Shown here: piece by piece, positions 34,901 through 45,003 of the stretch | How the letters are laid out: every line of letters begins with the position of its first letter | Numbering within the stretch: position 1 is the first letter of the stretch | NCBI RefSeq assembly: GCF_037042905.1 | Contig: NC_087245.1 | Coordinates: 13,472,501 to 13,536,500, forward strand | Length of the DNA: 64,000 nucleotides | DNA from: Lytechinus pictus | Lineage: Eukaryota > Echinodermata > Echinoidea > Temnopleuroida > Toxopneustidae | Reading direction: 5' to 3' | Notes under the pieces: generated by a model | Seen by the model: only the letters and a program-made list of their open reading frames with translations | Database searches by the model: none | What the model was told of the DNA's origin: nothing | Made by a program: the position numbers and the translations under genes

Positions 34901-37179
34901 AAATGATGCAATTGGTAAGGAGCCGTTAAAACAATGGTAGAAAATACAAAGAAATACATGTATACATAAGAAACTCAAAGAACAATAAAATATACAAGCA
35001 CTGACTGTGGTATTATATTTTAAAGGCCGTACAATTATTCATATTATTATTTAGATGTAGGGTTTTAGAGGCGCAAATATTTTTTGACGTCTGACGAGGT
35101 TGTTATATAAATATTTCCCATCTTACGTCTCCTTTTGACTTCAAACATGATAACATAAACCATGGACAAATTGTTGTTGCGGCATTTATACTTTGCCCCC
35201 ACTGATATTTTGTTGAGCATTCTATTTTATTTAGTAATTCATGCCCACCTCCCCGCTCACGTCTCCCTCTCTTGTTCCCTTTCCTTTTCTTTTCTCTGCC
35301 CTTTCCTTTGTATTGTTTATTGTATTGTATTTTTGTCTAAAGGCGTATCCCGCCACAAGCCTAAGCTTTTAGGGTATACGCCTTCTTCCTTAAACACAAT
35401 ATGTACATATTAATATATATATATATATTTTTTTTTTATAACAAATTGATTTATGTATATGAATTTATGTTTGTGAAAAATGTAACGAAATGGAAGAAAA
35501 TAAATGTTTTATTTGAATTGAATTGAATTGAAAAAGTTTCAAAGAGACAAAATATTAAAACTGATTTTTAACGTGCATGCCTATTTTCAATAGACGAAAT
35601 GAATATTTTGCCCCGCCCACAAAAATATCATTGGTTAATAATTCATTATGTGCATGAAGAAATTGTTACGAAAAGTCAATGTTGCTAGATTTAACCCCCC
35701 CCCCCCCCCATAATTCAGCTCGCCCTTCACGGTTGCATGATATTTATAGTAGCCAAATATGTCCTCTTTATAGTTGACAAGATAGATATATTGGTAAAAT
35801 GTTAATCCTAGAGGCATTTTGGGGTATAAGTGGGGAACGGGTTTGTTTCACACAATTCAGATGTTCTGAATCTGATGAGACCTGGTGGGTGTTTCATAAA
35901 GCTGTTCGTAAGTTAAGAGCGACTTTAAGAACGACTGGTAAATCACCAATGAATATATAACAGTGAACATCATTTACCACAGGAAAGGATCACCAGTCGT
36001 TCTTAAAGTCGCTCTTATCTTACGAACAGCTTCATGAAACGGCCCCCTGGGGGTGTTTCATAAAGCTGTTCGTAAGTTAAGAGCGACTTTAAGAACGACT
36101 GGTGATCCTTTGGCATACAAAATGGCTGTCAATTGACCGCATAGAATCGTATATCTGCAATATTCTTTTAAATATATATTCGCTTTCACATACATGGAAA
36201 TGCAAAATCTTGCAAACATAACATGACCCATGCAGCAAAATTGGTTATTCTATTCTGGTTAATTAATTATGCAAATTTATGCACAGATTTGTTATTATTA
36301 TTTAGATGTAGGGTTTTAGAGGCACAGATATTTGTTGAAGCTGTTTGAGGTTGTTTCAAAGAGACAAAATATTAAAAATGATTTTGTGTATGCCCATGAA
36401 AACCATCCAACATTTTCAATATTATCACATGCACCTTTTGTAATCATAAACAGGATGAGTAGGCCTATCTAAATAATTAATGTCAATGCAAAGCTCTGCG
36501 AATAGTTTATATAGGCCTATTTACATGAAGAGTTTATAGTTTTATGATCGTTCGTTGGAATTCAAGTATGGGATAAATAATCTAATCAAATAATGCGAAA
36601 TCGTAGTGCGAGCTGACCATTGTTGATATTCATCACTTTTTATAATCATGAAAAGGATGCCTTATTGCGTAACTCGCTGAAATAGATAATGAAACTCGAA
36701 TTGCGAGCAGAATAATTTGTGCATATTAACTTTGAAACGTGATAAGTCAAGCCTATTGTTCACATTCAAATTTTTTCTCTTTTTGAAAAATTATGTTCCT
36801 TCTCTCCCCCTTTCCCTTTTCCCCTTCTCTTTTTTGTTATTAGTTTCGCCCTCTCCCCCTAATGTAAAAATAAACCGCTACCTCTTAGGGGTGTAGGTAT
36901 ATGCCAGTGTACTGTATATATGCTAAATTTACTTTCAAAAAGATAAAAACTTGAATTCATTATTTCATTTTACAAACAGCATGGAAGGCGTGTACAGCTG
37001 ACTGGAGTTGCAGCGAGGAAGCCGTACAGTTCTATATGAAACGCTACGCCACCAAAAAACGACTTGGTGAGACGCCAACATGTGAGCACTTTGCACGGAT
37101 TCATAATGGTGGTCCGAATGGTCACACTAGCTCCAGCACCAAACCCTATTGGAAAAAAGTGAAAAACTGCTTAAATTAG
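31920..37179 (+). CDS. Invertebrate-type (destabilase-family) lysozyme, copy 2, three exons
   Basis: Exons are 31920-31980, 32689-32865 and 36980-37179, with both introns phase 1 and canonical GT-AG ends exactly as in copy 1, giving 145 residues. A signal peptide (MLLLCLLFHLYFLLV start) is followed by CICKVESGC, DDVGSLSCGPYQIKEAYW, CSEEAVQFYMKRY and ARIHNGGPNG. The putative catalytic Glu and Asp are kept. After YWID this copy has a charged loop AQEQKKKDDGGRLGR, five residues longer than in copy 1 and encoded partly by a run of ten A. The stop after NCLN is followed in frame by codons for SSVNIEPCLE, the counterpart of copy 1's tail, so the tail was lost here or gained there. Intron 2 (4.1 kb) has been expanded by LINE ends, a MITE and palindromic repeats. 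Secreted peptidoglycan hydrolase by homology. Confidence 0.93.
32040..32688 (+). repeat. Internal duplication inside lysozyme copy 2 intron 1
   Basis: TTTGCATTCGAA...AAATTTGAAGCAGATT occurs at about 32038 and again at about 32509, and GGGAGTCGTT occurs at 32460 and 32640 with similar CTCGATT context. One duplicate carries the MITE at 32129-32343. Copy 1's intron has a single version. Confidence 0.65.
32129..32343. mobile_element. hAT-like MITE in lysozyme intron 1
   Basis: CATGGGCGGAAATC at the left and GATTTCCGCCCATG at the right are exact inverted ends of the CA...TG type. Flanks AGTCACGG and TTTCACGG match at six of eight bases, consistent with an eroded 8-bp hAT duplication. The interior has GGGGGACA/TGTCCCCCTA blocks that extend the inverted repeat and a TTTTTTGCTTGTCAA phrase. 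Confidence 0.8.
32968..33530 (-). mobile_element. 3' end of a CR1/L2-type LINE in intron 2
   Basis: An (ATTCA)n array at 32968-32998 on plus, which is (TGAAT)n at the 3' end on minus, is followed by AT-rich UTR-like sequence and a (TA)n run near 33213. Short tandem 3'-terminal repeats are the hallmark of this LINE group. No coding region remains; 5' boundary uncertain. Confidence 0.5.
33531..34369. other. Intronic sequence, no gene seen
   Basis: Contains ACGGCGAGTCAAAAACATCCG near 33533 and, about 85 bp on, its rough inverse CGACTCGCCGT (33618-33628), so a small inverted-repeat element may sit at 33525-33630. A G14 run lies at 34080-34094. Otherwise unassigned. Confidence 0.4.
34370..34900 (+). 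repeat. Eroded palindrome-bearing repeat units
   Basis: AAGCGCGAACTGAAATTTG (about 34484), AAACGCGAACTGAAAATG (about 34580) and the phrases CATACCGACCTGAAAA and GGACATTCTCTT mark the same family as 4440-5070. Positions within intron 2 parallel the copy 1 intron, so this could be paralogous rather than an independent insertion. Confidence 0.55.
35160..35533 (+). mobile_element. 3' end of a CR1/L2-type LINE, plus strand
   Basis: The stretch ends in (ATTGA)n-like TTGAATTGAATTGAATTG (35514-35531) after AAATAAATG. A conserved-looking UTR hairpin is formed by GGCGTATCCC (35342) and GGGTATACGCC (35372). It is the opposite orientation to the LINE end at 32968. Confidence 0.5.
35887..36045. mobile_element. 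MITE with ~50-bp terminal inverted repeats
   Basis: GGGTGTTTCATAAAGCTGTT and AACAGCTTCATGAAACGGCCC are inverted, extending inward through CGTAAGTTAAGAGCGACTTT and AAGAACGACTGGT. The interior is only about 50 bp. Confidence 0.85.
36051..36112. mobile_element. Second, one-armed copy of the same MITE
   Basis: GGGTGTTTCATAAAGCTGTT recurs at once after the first copy and runs through ACGACTGGTGATCC, then stops. A head-to-tail partial copy, either a nested insertion or a deletion product. Confidence 0.7.
36420..36770 (+). repeat. Eroded palindrome-bearing repeat units
   Basis: AATGCGAAATCGTAGTGCGAGC (split over 36590-36611) and ATGAAACTCGAATTGCGAGC (about 36691) are degenerate cores with the usual TTTTATAATCATGAAAAGGA spacing phrase. 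Confidence 0.5.
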
Positions 37180-38690
37180 AGCAGTGTTAATATTGAACCT
37201 TGCTTGGAATAAGAATGGTTTAACAGTTTGAAATCTAATAAAAAGTAGACATAAAAAATGTAGATTATTCAAACGGTTATATGAGCAGATTGTAGACTAA
37301 AAAATGTGATCAGATTACTGTGGGTGGAGATCAAAGGTGTATGACATAAGTAACTCACCAATTGAATATAATATACAATAATATTAACACCAGGTCAAAG
37401 AGAGAATACATTCCGACTAAATATTTCAGTATTCACCTTTTAAAAGTACATGTATTAGTCATTAATATCATTATTCTTCTGGACTTATTGAAAAAAAATC
37501 CATTGGGAGGGATGCACCTGCTCATATGTATTAAGATATGTCATTTTACTATTTGAAACGATTGTGATATAAAATTTAATCATATAAATCATTTACAGGC
37601 ATGATAGCTTGATGAGGTATCGACTTACAATAAAAGAACGCCATCTGAGTCGAGTCTGGCGGCAACACATTCAAACCTGTTGAGCTTCTTTTTTTATTCA
37701 TTTTTCTTTTCACTTATTTGTCATGTCCTTCTGCTAACCGTCATTTCAGCATTTTATTTCAAGTGGTCACGTGATTTATAAATTCCTGTAATAAGATTAA
37801 GAGAGAAAGAAAAGGATTAACTCCTTACACAGTTTGTTTGGGCATGTGGTGGAATATGAAGGGAGGATGATCATTCTTGTTGCACCAATAGTGACATAAT
37901 ATTCGTTCAAAGGTGATACGTGAGGGGCCATGACGAAACGCCCAATTCAATTGCATTTCTCAAACTGTGTTATCAATGGGATTGACGCGGCAGTAACCAT
38001 GGCTGTATGAAGCGAGGGGCGGGGGCCGAAACCAAAAGTTTATTAAACTGTAAAGAGAAAGATGGTTTGCTTTTTCTTTCACACAATGTTACCAATTTCA
38101 GACCCGCAAACGAAAACCCCGTTTACATAAATTGTCTTATCGTAAGCGTAATATCGAAAGAGGATATCGAGATTGGATAGGAGGAGAGGTTTTACACTTT
38201 CACACTTACGGTGATGAAATTTTGGCGCATCATTAAAACCACTTATGGTATGATCTATTCAAAATGTATGTGTGGACGTATTCCTCTACATCTGATAGCA
38301 GTGAATTTGTCAAAACAGGAAAAAAAACCCGAGGTACAGAATGGGTGCAGGACATACTGGTTAGGAGACAACACTGTCCCCTATTTTGCAAAAAATAGAT
38401 TCGATGCATCATCAAAGAGAGAAAATATTATTTATTCTATTTTCCTTTTTTTGTAAGTAATATGGTCCCTTAAGATAATCATATTAAAGACTACGCTTTT
38501 TTTCCAACACATTAAAAGCAAATATAGTCTTGCATGGATAGTTCTGTTCTAGTCCAATTCCATTCAACTGTGGTCCAGGTAAAAATATGATATTATGAGA
38601 TTATTAAATGAAACTGCTGCCGAGATCCATGCAGAACATGACCAAAAATTCTACAAACACTGGCCTTCTAACCCTTCCTGCCTCCCATTC
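37180..38690 (+). repeat. 3' flank of lysozyme copy 2, duplicated from/with 5569-6880
   Basis: Colinear with the flank of copy 1 up to CCAAAAATTCTACAAACACTGG (about 38642). Small indels distinguish the copies. The 81-codon ORF at 38211-38456 is not open in the other copy, so I treat the block as non-coding. Confidence 0.75.
37629..37634 (+). terminator. Candidate poly(A) signal AATAAA
   Basis: Counterpart of 5848-5853, 450 bp after the copy 2 stop. Conserved position in the duplicated flank is the only support. Confidence 0.3.
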
Positions 38691-38924
38691 TATTATTAGA
38701 CGAATTCCACTTTGTATGAAAAGATCAGACAAGGATAACAAAATAATACTGACAATATGATAAGTGCTCTACATATGCATATCCTGGCCTGTATGCTAAT
38801 GAAGGAACCGATGACTTCATTCACTCAAAACTGATTTTGTTGTTGTTGTTGAATATTTCATTTCTAGTAACTTGGTGATAGCGAAGTTCTTCTATTCACA
38901 AGAAACTGAATACGGATGACTTAA

Positions 38925-39520
38925 AGGGATGGTCCAGGCCGGAAATATTTATATCTCACTAAATAGAGTGAAATTCACAGAGCAAAATTATGAAAATTTG
39001 ATCAAATTCGGATCACAAATGACGAAGTTATTGAATATTAAAGATTTGCATTATTCCGGTGAAACAGTTCTTTGCATGTCTTTATGAATATTCATTAGGT
39101 GGGCTGATGATGTCATATCCCCACTAGTTCTTTTGTATTTTATTATATGAAATTAGGTTTATATAAAAATTTTCTACCAAGAACTAAAACAATTGGATTG
39201 ACAACTGATTAAGTGGATTAGTTATTTATTGCCGCAACTTATTTCATCATAATGGAGACACATGAATTACACATGCATGAAAAAATGAAACATTTATGAT
39301 TTCATGTAATAGCATAACAAAAAGGAAATGGGGATGTGACATCATCAGCCCACCTAATGAATATTCACGACGATGTGCATATAACTGTTTTCACAAAATA
39401 TTGATAAACTTTAAAATTCAATAACTTTGTTATTTGTTATCCGATTTTGATGAAATTTTCAGCATTTTGCTCTGTGAATTTTACTCCATTTATTGAGATC
39501 ATCATATTGGGACCATCCCT
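38925..39520. mobile_element. Kolobok-like MITE with TTAA target duplication
   Basis: TTAA at 38921-38924 and 39521-39524 flank ends AGGGATGGTCC and GGGACCATCCCT. Inverted arms are long and imperfect (about 200 bp each), including ATTCATTAGGTGGGCTGATG at 39090-39110 and CATCAGCCCACCTAATGAAT at 39345-39364. TTAA duplication with AGGG ends fits the Kolobok group; piggyBac is the alternative. Confidence 0.88.
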
Positions 39521-39524
39521 TTAA

Positions 39525-39760
39525 CATTATTACAGATCCCCGCTAGTATGACTCCCCCGTTCACGATCGGAGACTTGTACGTCACATACTGCGTATATTG
39601 ATGAAGTTCATCTCCATGGTCTATTTGTAAAGTATAGACGTCATATTGACACCATGGGAACATATCACCAAACCCTTTGAAAGTCACGCACTTTACAATG
39701 AAACGACCGAGTCTTGGTCATGTTTTACCTCTTGATTGTGAACCTCAAGGGTAGTGCGAC
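39525..39760 (-). pseudogene. TIMP/NTR-like fragment, frameshifted
   Basis: On the minus strand one frame reads VKCVTFKGFGD (39640-39700), then YDVYTLQIDHGDELHQY and QYVTYKSPIVNGGVILAG. The spacing resembles the N-terminal domain of tissue inhibitors of metalloproteinases (a beta strand, KxV, then YTLQ..., QYVxTxSP..xxGVxLxxG). In the frame one base over, the preceding part reads CRTTLEVHNQE and DQDSVV, which could be an eroded CxC...HPQ...D.VI start. A stop and frame change near 39700 and loss of most family cysteines argue for a relic. The Kolobok-like element abuts its 3' side. No convincing acceptor is visible; assignment rests on pattern memory only. Confidence 0.3.
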
Positions 39761-40407
39761 ATGGCGACGATTACCCCCTACGATTTTTTTTTCAAATTAA
39801 TAAGAAAACAATTATAAATGAAATTTAAAAAAAATGAAAATAAAGAAAAATAACAATAGCATATAAGTCAATGTTATCACACGAAGGAGTAAAGGGTGAG
39901 TTGCTTCGTTTCGAGTGCTATTTGCTATAAGTGACAATGCATAAAGTATAATATTTGGATAAAAGATGTCTAAGATTAAAATGATGCTACTAAAAGTGGG
40001 ACGATGGGGAAGCGGACTTTCGAATCACGAAAGTCCACTCCCCCATTTAATTTTTTTATATTTCAGTGATTGTTTTACTTAATTAAATTAAGTTGTTGTA
40101 ACGTTTTTTTTTCAGTAAAATGGATGAAAAGAAAATAAGTAATTTTTTTTAAAACTGCTTAAAACTTATAAATACTTAAAAAAAAATTAAGGCACTATTT
40201 TTCGCCTAAATTTTACTGAGTAATTTCAAATATTTTTTATGTTTACAGTGTAGTATTCGTCATGCAATGTGGACAATCGCCCCTGTAAGCATCTTATAGC
40301 GTAAGCTATGTTCCAAGGGCAACGGATTAATAAAATGTAAAAACAAGAGATGTGATAGACAACGCTGAATGATAGAAATGTATATATATGTATTACACCT
40401 GGTATAC
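39761..40407. other. No gene seen; possible intron
   Basis: Very AT-rich with A- and T-runs. GTGGGACGATGGGGAAGCGGAC and GTCCACTCCCCC near 39995-40045 form a loose inverted pair around CTTTCGAATCACGAAAG, itself a palindrome (40017-40033). No exon. Confidence 0.4.
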
Positions 40408-40500
40408 CTTAGTTCGTAAGTTAGGCGGAACATCGGGCTGCTGCAGCAAGTTTGGCAGCATCAGACATAAGACAGCAAAGACAATACTGCAGCCTCCCAT
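40408..40500 (-). CDS. Possible signal-peptide exon of a secreted protein
   Basis: A minus-strand ATG at 40500 opens 31 codons beginning MGGCSIVFAVLCLMLPNLL, a hydrophobic signal-peptide-like start. It ends at AAG|GTATAC, a usable donor in phase 0. It lies about 650 bp upstream, on the same strand, of the TIMP-like fragment and could be its first exon, but no acceptor in the right phase was found. It could also be chance. Confidence 0.3.
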
Positions 40501-41500
40501 GGCCCCTAGATGATAGGTTTGATAAATTTGATTAAAAAAAAGAGTAACCTTTAGGTAATCTTGCCACCCCCAGCAAAATACCCTGAAGGTACCACTGGCA
40601 TGACTGGTGGACCTGAGGCGGGTCTATTGTCTGTGTTCAGGCTTTTTAAACATCTGTGTCATATTCTAACCTTTTCTAACCCTAAATTTCCTTTTTATTA
40701 TGCATAAAAATCGAATTTTTATGCACGATTGTTAAAAAACTCTCCCCACTATAATTATGTGCTATAGCCTTTCACACTTCGCCAAACGAATGTTTACTCT
40801 TTTACCTAACCACCCCATCCCCTTCTTCCCTTGATGGCAGAAACCTCGGTATTCCCTTAAACATGTTTTCGTGTTTTTTCGTTGTTTGTTTTGTTTTTGT
40901 TTTTGTTTTCTTTTTACATTTCTTGATTTTCTTATTTGATATATACGGCAATCAATTTTACTGTCAGGTATGTTTTGTTCATTCTCGACTCAACTAATCA
41001 AATAGGATGTTCGACCTCATGATGACTTGGCATGTCGTCTCTCCACTCCTTCTTCAGATCATGCTACTAAAATAGATATCTGAACAGCAATGAGTGATTT
41101 GTTATGACGATGTAAATAACTACATCGCCATTACAAACGGAGACTTCTTTAGTCTAGTCTTTCCTCTTGTATGCATGATCTTGCAATGTCAGGAGCGTAT
41201 TCGCACTTTATGGCAAACTATACACTCGCCCATCCCCCCCCCCAAAAAAAAAAAAACTTCTTCACCAAAAAAGACTTTACCGGTACATACTATCTGATCA
41301 AGCACTAGCATACTGCTCTTAACTGGCTGAAATGACATATTTTTGTTATTTTGTTAACTTTTTTTTTTAATTTTACCAGTGACACGTTTAAGCAGGTTAA
41401 AAGCCCCTTAAAGGTGGAGCCATGAAATTGATTTTTTGTTGTTGAAAATATCACTTTACCGATACCATGATGGCTCGACACCACAGTACTAACAAAAACA
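40501..41500. other. No gene seen
   Basis: Mixed AT-rich sequence. TTTTTATGCATAAAAATCGAATTTTTATGCA near 40695-40725 includes a short inverted/direct repeat. A C9-A12 homopolymer pair lies at 41235-41256. Confidence 0.45.
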
Positions 41501-41502
41501 TA

Positions 41503-41725
41503 CACTCTAAAAAATATTGGGTAATTATGTGTCCAACCAACATTGGGCATTTTTATTCATCCAGTGTGATGAAAATTTTGCCCATTCTAAAGAAATTGCT
41601 GCTTATTTTTTAAAACTTACTGGACAATATGCTTCCTGCATTGGGTAAAATACTGCCCCAAATTGGTTGGACACATAATTACCCTCGTGGTGGTTAAAAT
41701 TTTACCCAATAATTTTTTTACAGTG
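41503..41725. mobile_element. Mariner-type MITE with TA duplication
   Basis: Flanked by TA on both sides, ends CACTCTAAAAAATATTGGGT and ACCCAATAATTTTTTTACAGTG are inverted. Interior carries further inverted text (GTAATTATGTGTCCAACCAA and TTGGTTGGACACATAATTAC). Related in plan to 51571-51796. Confidence 0.8.
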
Positions 41726-41727
41726 TA

Positions 41728-43059
41728 CATGGTGTAGACAACCCTTTATATACATTTAGAGTTAACTGGATAAATTGAACCACGGTTTCAAAAAGCATAC
41801 CGTTAAAATTATGTCAAATGTAGTAATAAAATCTATCAGTAAGGCCGTGTTTATAAGGTCAATGACAAATTGATTTCCCTCACAACCCCCTATCAATTCC
41901 AGGGTAACTTAAACGACCCTTAAATCAACTCTAATTTGACTGACTACCCGATAAGCTCATGAGCAAGGGCTAATTATAAAAGGGATTTAAACAGTGCGTG
42001 AGACCAAACTAGTAGCAGAGAGAAATGAGATCGAATTTATTGAGTTAAAGTTCTAAGGTTACTTTGTAAAAATGAGTAGGAAAATCCCACGCGTTAAAAA
42101 AGCATGATAAAATATATATTGTAAAGATACACGAAGTCCTGAAAGCATGCATGCCCAAACAAATGCGATTCAAACTGTACAAAAACAAATGTGAATATTA
42201 CCAAAAAAATTCTAGCTGAATACCTCGTATAAAGCAGCAGTTTATTTTTAATGGAACTATGTAGCCAACCATAGACATCTTTGTGACAATTTCATATTCC
42301 AACCTCCATAAGCCTTACCTCTGCCATATTGCCTCTGTCATTTTTACCTATGCCATTTATTACCTGGCAACTTGTTTTAGACTCTCACACTGAATTTTTT
42401 GGTCTATGACACAAACATGAAAAATACAAAAATTATTCATCATGAATCATAACAGTTGTATTTCCCCCATTATCGAGTTCTTGCCCAATATGATATACGA
42501 ATTTATATATTTGGAGATCTGAATTTTTATTATTTCAAATTTATAATTAAAATGACAATGATTCTAATCAAATGTGTAGCAGAATTGCGTAATGGATGCC
42601 TACACTATCATGTGACTCGAATCTTCTTGTGACTTAATTTTAGGTGACAAATTATAATTTACTGTCATCTTTATCGTAATATCTATAATCCTCTAGGAAG
42701 AAACGAGTCTTATTCGACGAGAACAATACGGGTGCCTTTGTATTAAGATCCGATGGTCGTATGATCATTAAAACTCTGGTCACATTGACCAGAATTTGCT
42801 CCAGTTTGAACTAGAATAAAGTTGGTCAACATCGTATTGTAATCAGGCAATCGACCCAAATGTGACGAGATTTGTTTATCGGCTGATTTGCGGGCAGAAC
42901 TACTGTAGTTTCCCATGTGCAATATAGATTAATTCTAATATGGACGATAATAGTCATTTTGCATCACACATATTAATGTTGAGTGAAAATTTGTGGAAAA
43001 TGAAAACTTAGAAGAAAATTGTTTTGTAAAAGAAAGAAAGAAAAAGTTGATATAACTGG
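41728..43059. other. No gene seen
   Basis: AT-rich sequence without repeats that I recognise or supportable exons. Confidence 0.45.
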
Positions 43060-43061
43060 GC

Positions 43062-43260
43062 ATGATGGCTTAGTGGTAGAGAGCCCGCTTCATGAACGGG
43101 GGTCTTAGGTTCGATCTCCGGCCGAGTCATACCAAAGACTTTTTTAAAAATGGGACCTTCTGCCTTCTTGTCAGGTTCTCAACTTTTGAGAATGGAGAAG
43201 AGTAATAATTTAATAATCAATGGTCAAAGAGGGAACATTCATGTTTGCTGATGAATAGAT
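43062..43260 (+). mobile_element. tRNA-derived SINE
   Basis: An A box TGGCTTAGTGG (43069) and B box GGTTCGATCTC (43109) sit 40 bp apart in a tRNA-like head with a CAT-type anticodon loop (TTCATGA). The T and anticodon stems are imperfect, and the head runs into GCCGAGTCATACCAAAGAC and a body ending in AT-rich sequence. So this is a SINE head rather than a working tRNA gene. Confidence 0.7.
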
Positions 43261-43267
43261 GTTTGGT

Positions 43268-43542
43268 CAATTGTTTCTGTTTGTTTCTGTTTCTGTTTGT
43301 GGTAACTCCCGTAGGAACTCGGCAGGACAGCATTTTTGCTGGTAAACGCCAAGCTGGTATATAACCAATTACCTTGGAAACATTTTACGTCTAGGTTAAT
43401 CAGTCATAGTGGCTGACGTAATAGACGACAGATATCACTATTGGGCCTTTTTATCAAAGTGGATCCAATGGCAGAGTTGGGATTCGAACTCACAACCTTG
43501 CGATTATGAGTCCAATGCTCTAACCACTGGACCACACGACCC
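43268..43542 (-). mobile_element. tRNA-derived SINE with (AAACAG)n tail
   Basis: Minus-strand head: TGGTCCAGTGGTTAGAG (A box), loop CTCATAA, and GAGTTCGAATCCC (B box), then a ~170-bp body containing GGTAATTGGTTATATACCAG. The 3' end is an AAACAG/AAAC repeat at 43268-43300. Its short-repeat tail suggests mobilisation by a CR1/L2-type LINE. Stem mismatches exclude a functional tRNA. Confidence 0.78.
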
Positions 43543-44765
43543 TTGTATACAACGCTGGGCGAATTTGACATTTAATTTTCGAGGACATTCATATAATGGG
43601 TAAATTTACTCGCTAAGTGCTTACCAGACGTACATGATCCCCCTTTTTTAAGGCATACTGCGTAATTCTTTTCGCTTGTATCATCTTGTATATTCATAAA
43701 GGAAATTTCATTTCGATTCTATGAAATGGAAGTGCAAAAGGCCCGGACTTAAAAAAAAGGTCAACATTTGAGTAAAGTATTTGAAAAATAACAAAATTTG
43801 TGGCTAGAATCTGCCCAATTTTTTGTGAATTTTGGTCATGTCAATCCTTCGGACACACTATTACAGATTCGTTATTTTGACCTATCCATTGGAGTGAGTG
43901 TATGAGGATGTACCATATTATCAGATAATTATATGATAAAAGGAGATATCAACAGTGAGCAAGAGTATTCGTTCAAGGGCAATGAGAAAAGTAGTCAAAC
44001 TGCTACATGTGAGATAAGAATGTCCCGAAACTTCGACAGCTGCCCACTATGGACCCCATGCATGGAAGAACAATACTGTCATATTGATAAAACTGAATAT
44101 GGGCTATCCACCATTTTGTATTTTTTGTTGATTTTATACGGAATATAATAGTATATTTAAGTATTATGATAATCATTCAATTGAAAATGTTATATGGGCA
44201 GCTGCAATTAGTTAAACAAAAGCTAGATGAGATAACACTTTAGTCATGGCGTTGTAACGGAATGATTTGATCTGTAACCTCGACTCGGCTTACACAAGAC
44301 TTTGCTTCTGTCGTGTTTGTGAAAACTGCTGAAGAGGATTTTGATTCCAATTTATTTCGATCTACGCGGTTATTTCAGTGTGTTATGCCTTATTTTGGCC
44401 TCTAAAAACTTCCCAAGATGATTGTTTCTAACATCTGTTACTCAATTGTCTTATGGGATTATCTAACTTCTTTGGGCCTCTTCACAGAGTATAATGTATG
44501 GGGATGTCTCTGGCGAAGTGCCACAATTTGTCTAGCAAATATAATGCTGTAGCACACACGCCCCTGCCCTTAATTGCCACTGCCCCTACCCTCCCTCCTT
44601 TTATTTTTCTTTTCCTACCTTTGTCTGTCTCCCACTCGCTCCCCCTCTCTATCAATTCTTATGGTAGATAGCGTAACCTGCTACTTGAGTATTTTCACTT
44701 CAATTAATTTTGACAAACTGTAATGAACAAAATAATGGTTGACAGCATTTCCATTTTGAGTACAA
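43543..44765. other. No gene seen
   Basis: The 71-codon ORF at 43933-44148 has scattered cysteines but no recognisable domain, signal peptide or splice context. The remainder is AT-rich with a CT-rich patch near 44570-44650. Confidence 0.4.
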
Positions 44766-44769
44766 GGCA

Positions 44770-45003
44770 GTCATATTATCATCATCATCGTCATCAGTAT
44801 TGTTTATTATCATTAATTGCTGTTATTATCGTTATCATCACACTTTTTACATTTTATTTCATTATTATCATTATCATCATTATTATTATTATGATTATCA
44901 TTATTATTATTATTATATCATTATCATCATTTATCATAATCATCATCATTATCATCATCATCATTATTATTATCACTATTTTCATTATAATCAACATCAC
45001 TAA
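44770..45003 (+). repeat. ATT/ATC trinucleotide microsatellite
   Basis: About 230 bp of ATT, ATC and mixed triplets. Poly-Ile and Tyr/His ORFs in it are artefacts. Confidence 0.92.

Noticed and set aside
38211-38456. 81-codon ORF downstream of lysozyme copy 2
   Set aside because: The paralogous block at about 6430-6660 has frame-disrupting differences, so it is not maintained as coding.
43069-43140. Functional tRNA-Met (CAT anticodon loop)
   Set aside because: T-stem and anticodon-stem pairing are broken and a SINE body follows; a tRNA-derived SINE fits better. The same holds for 43455-43542 on minus.
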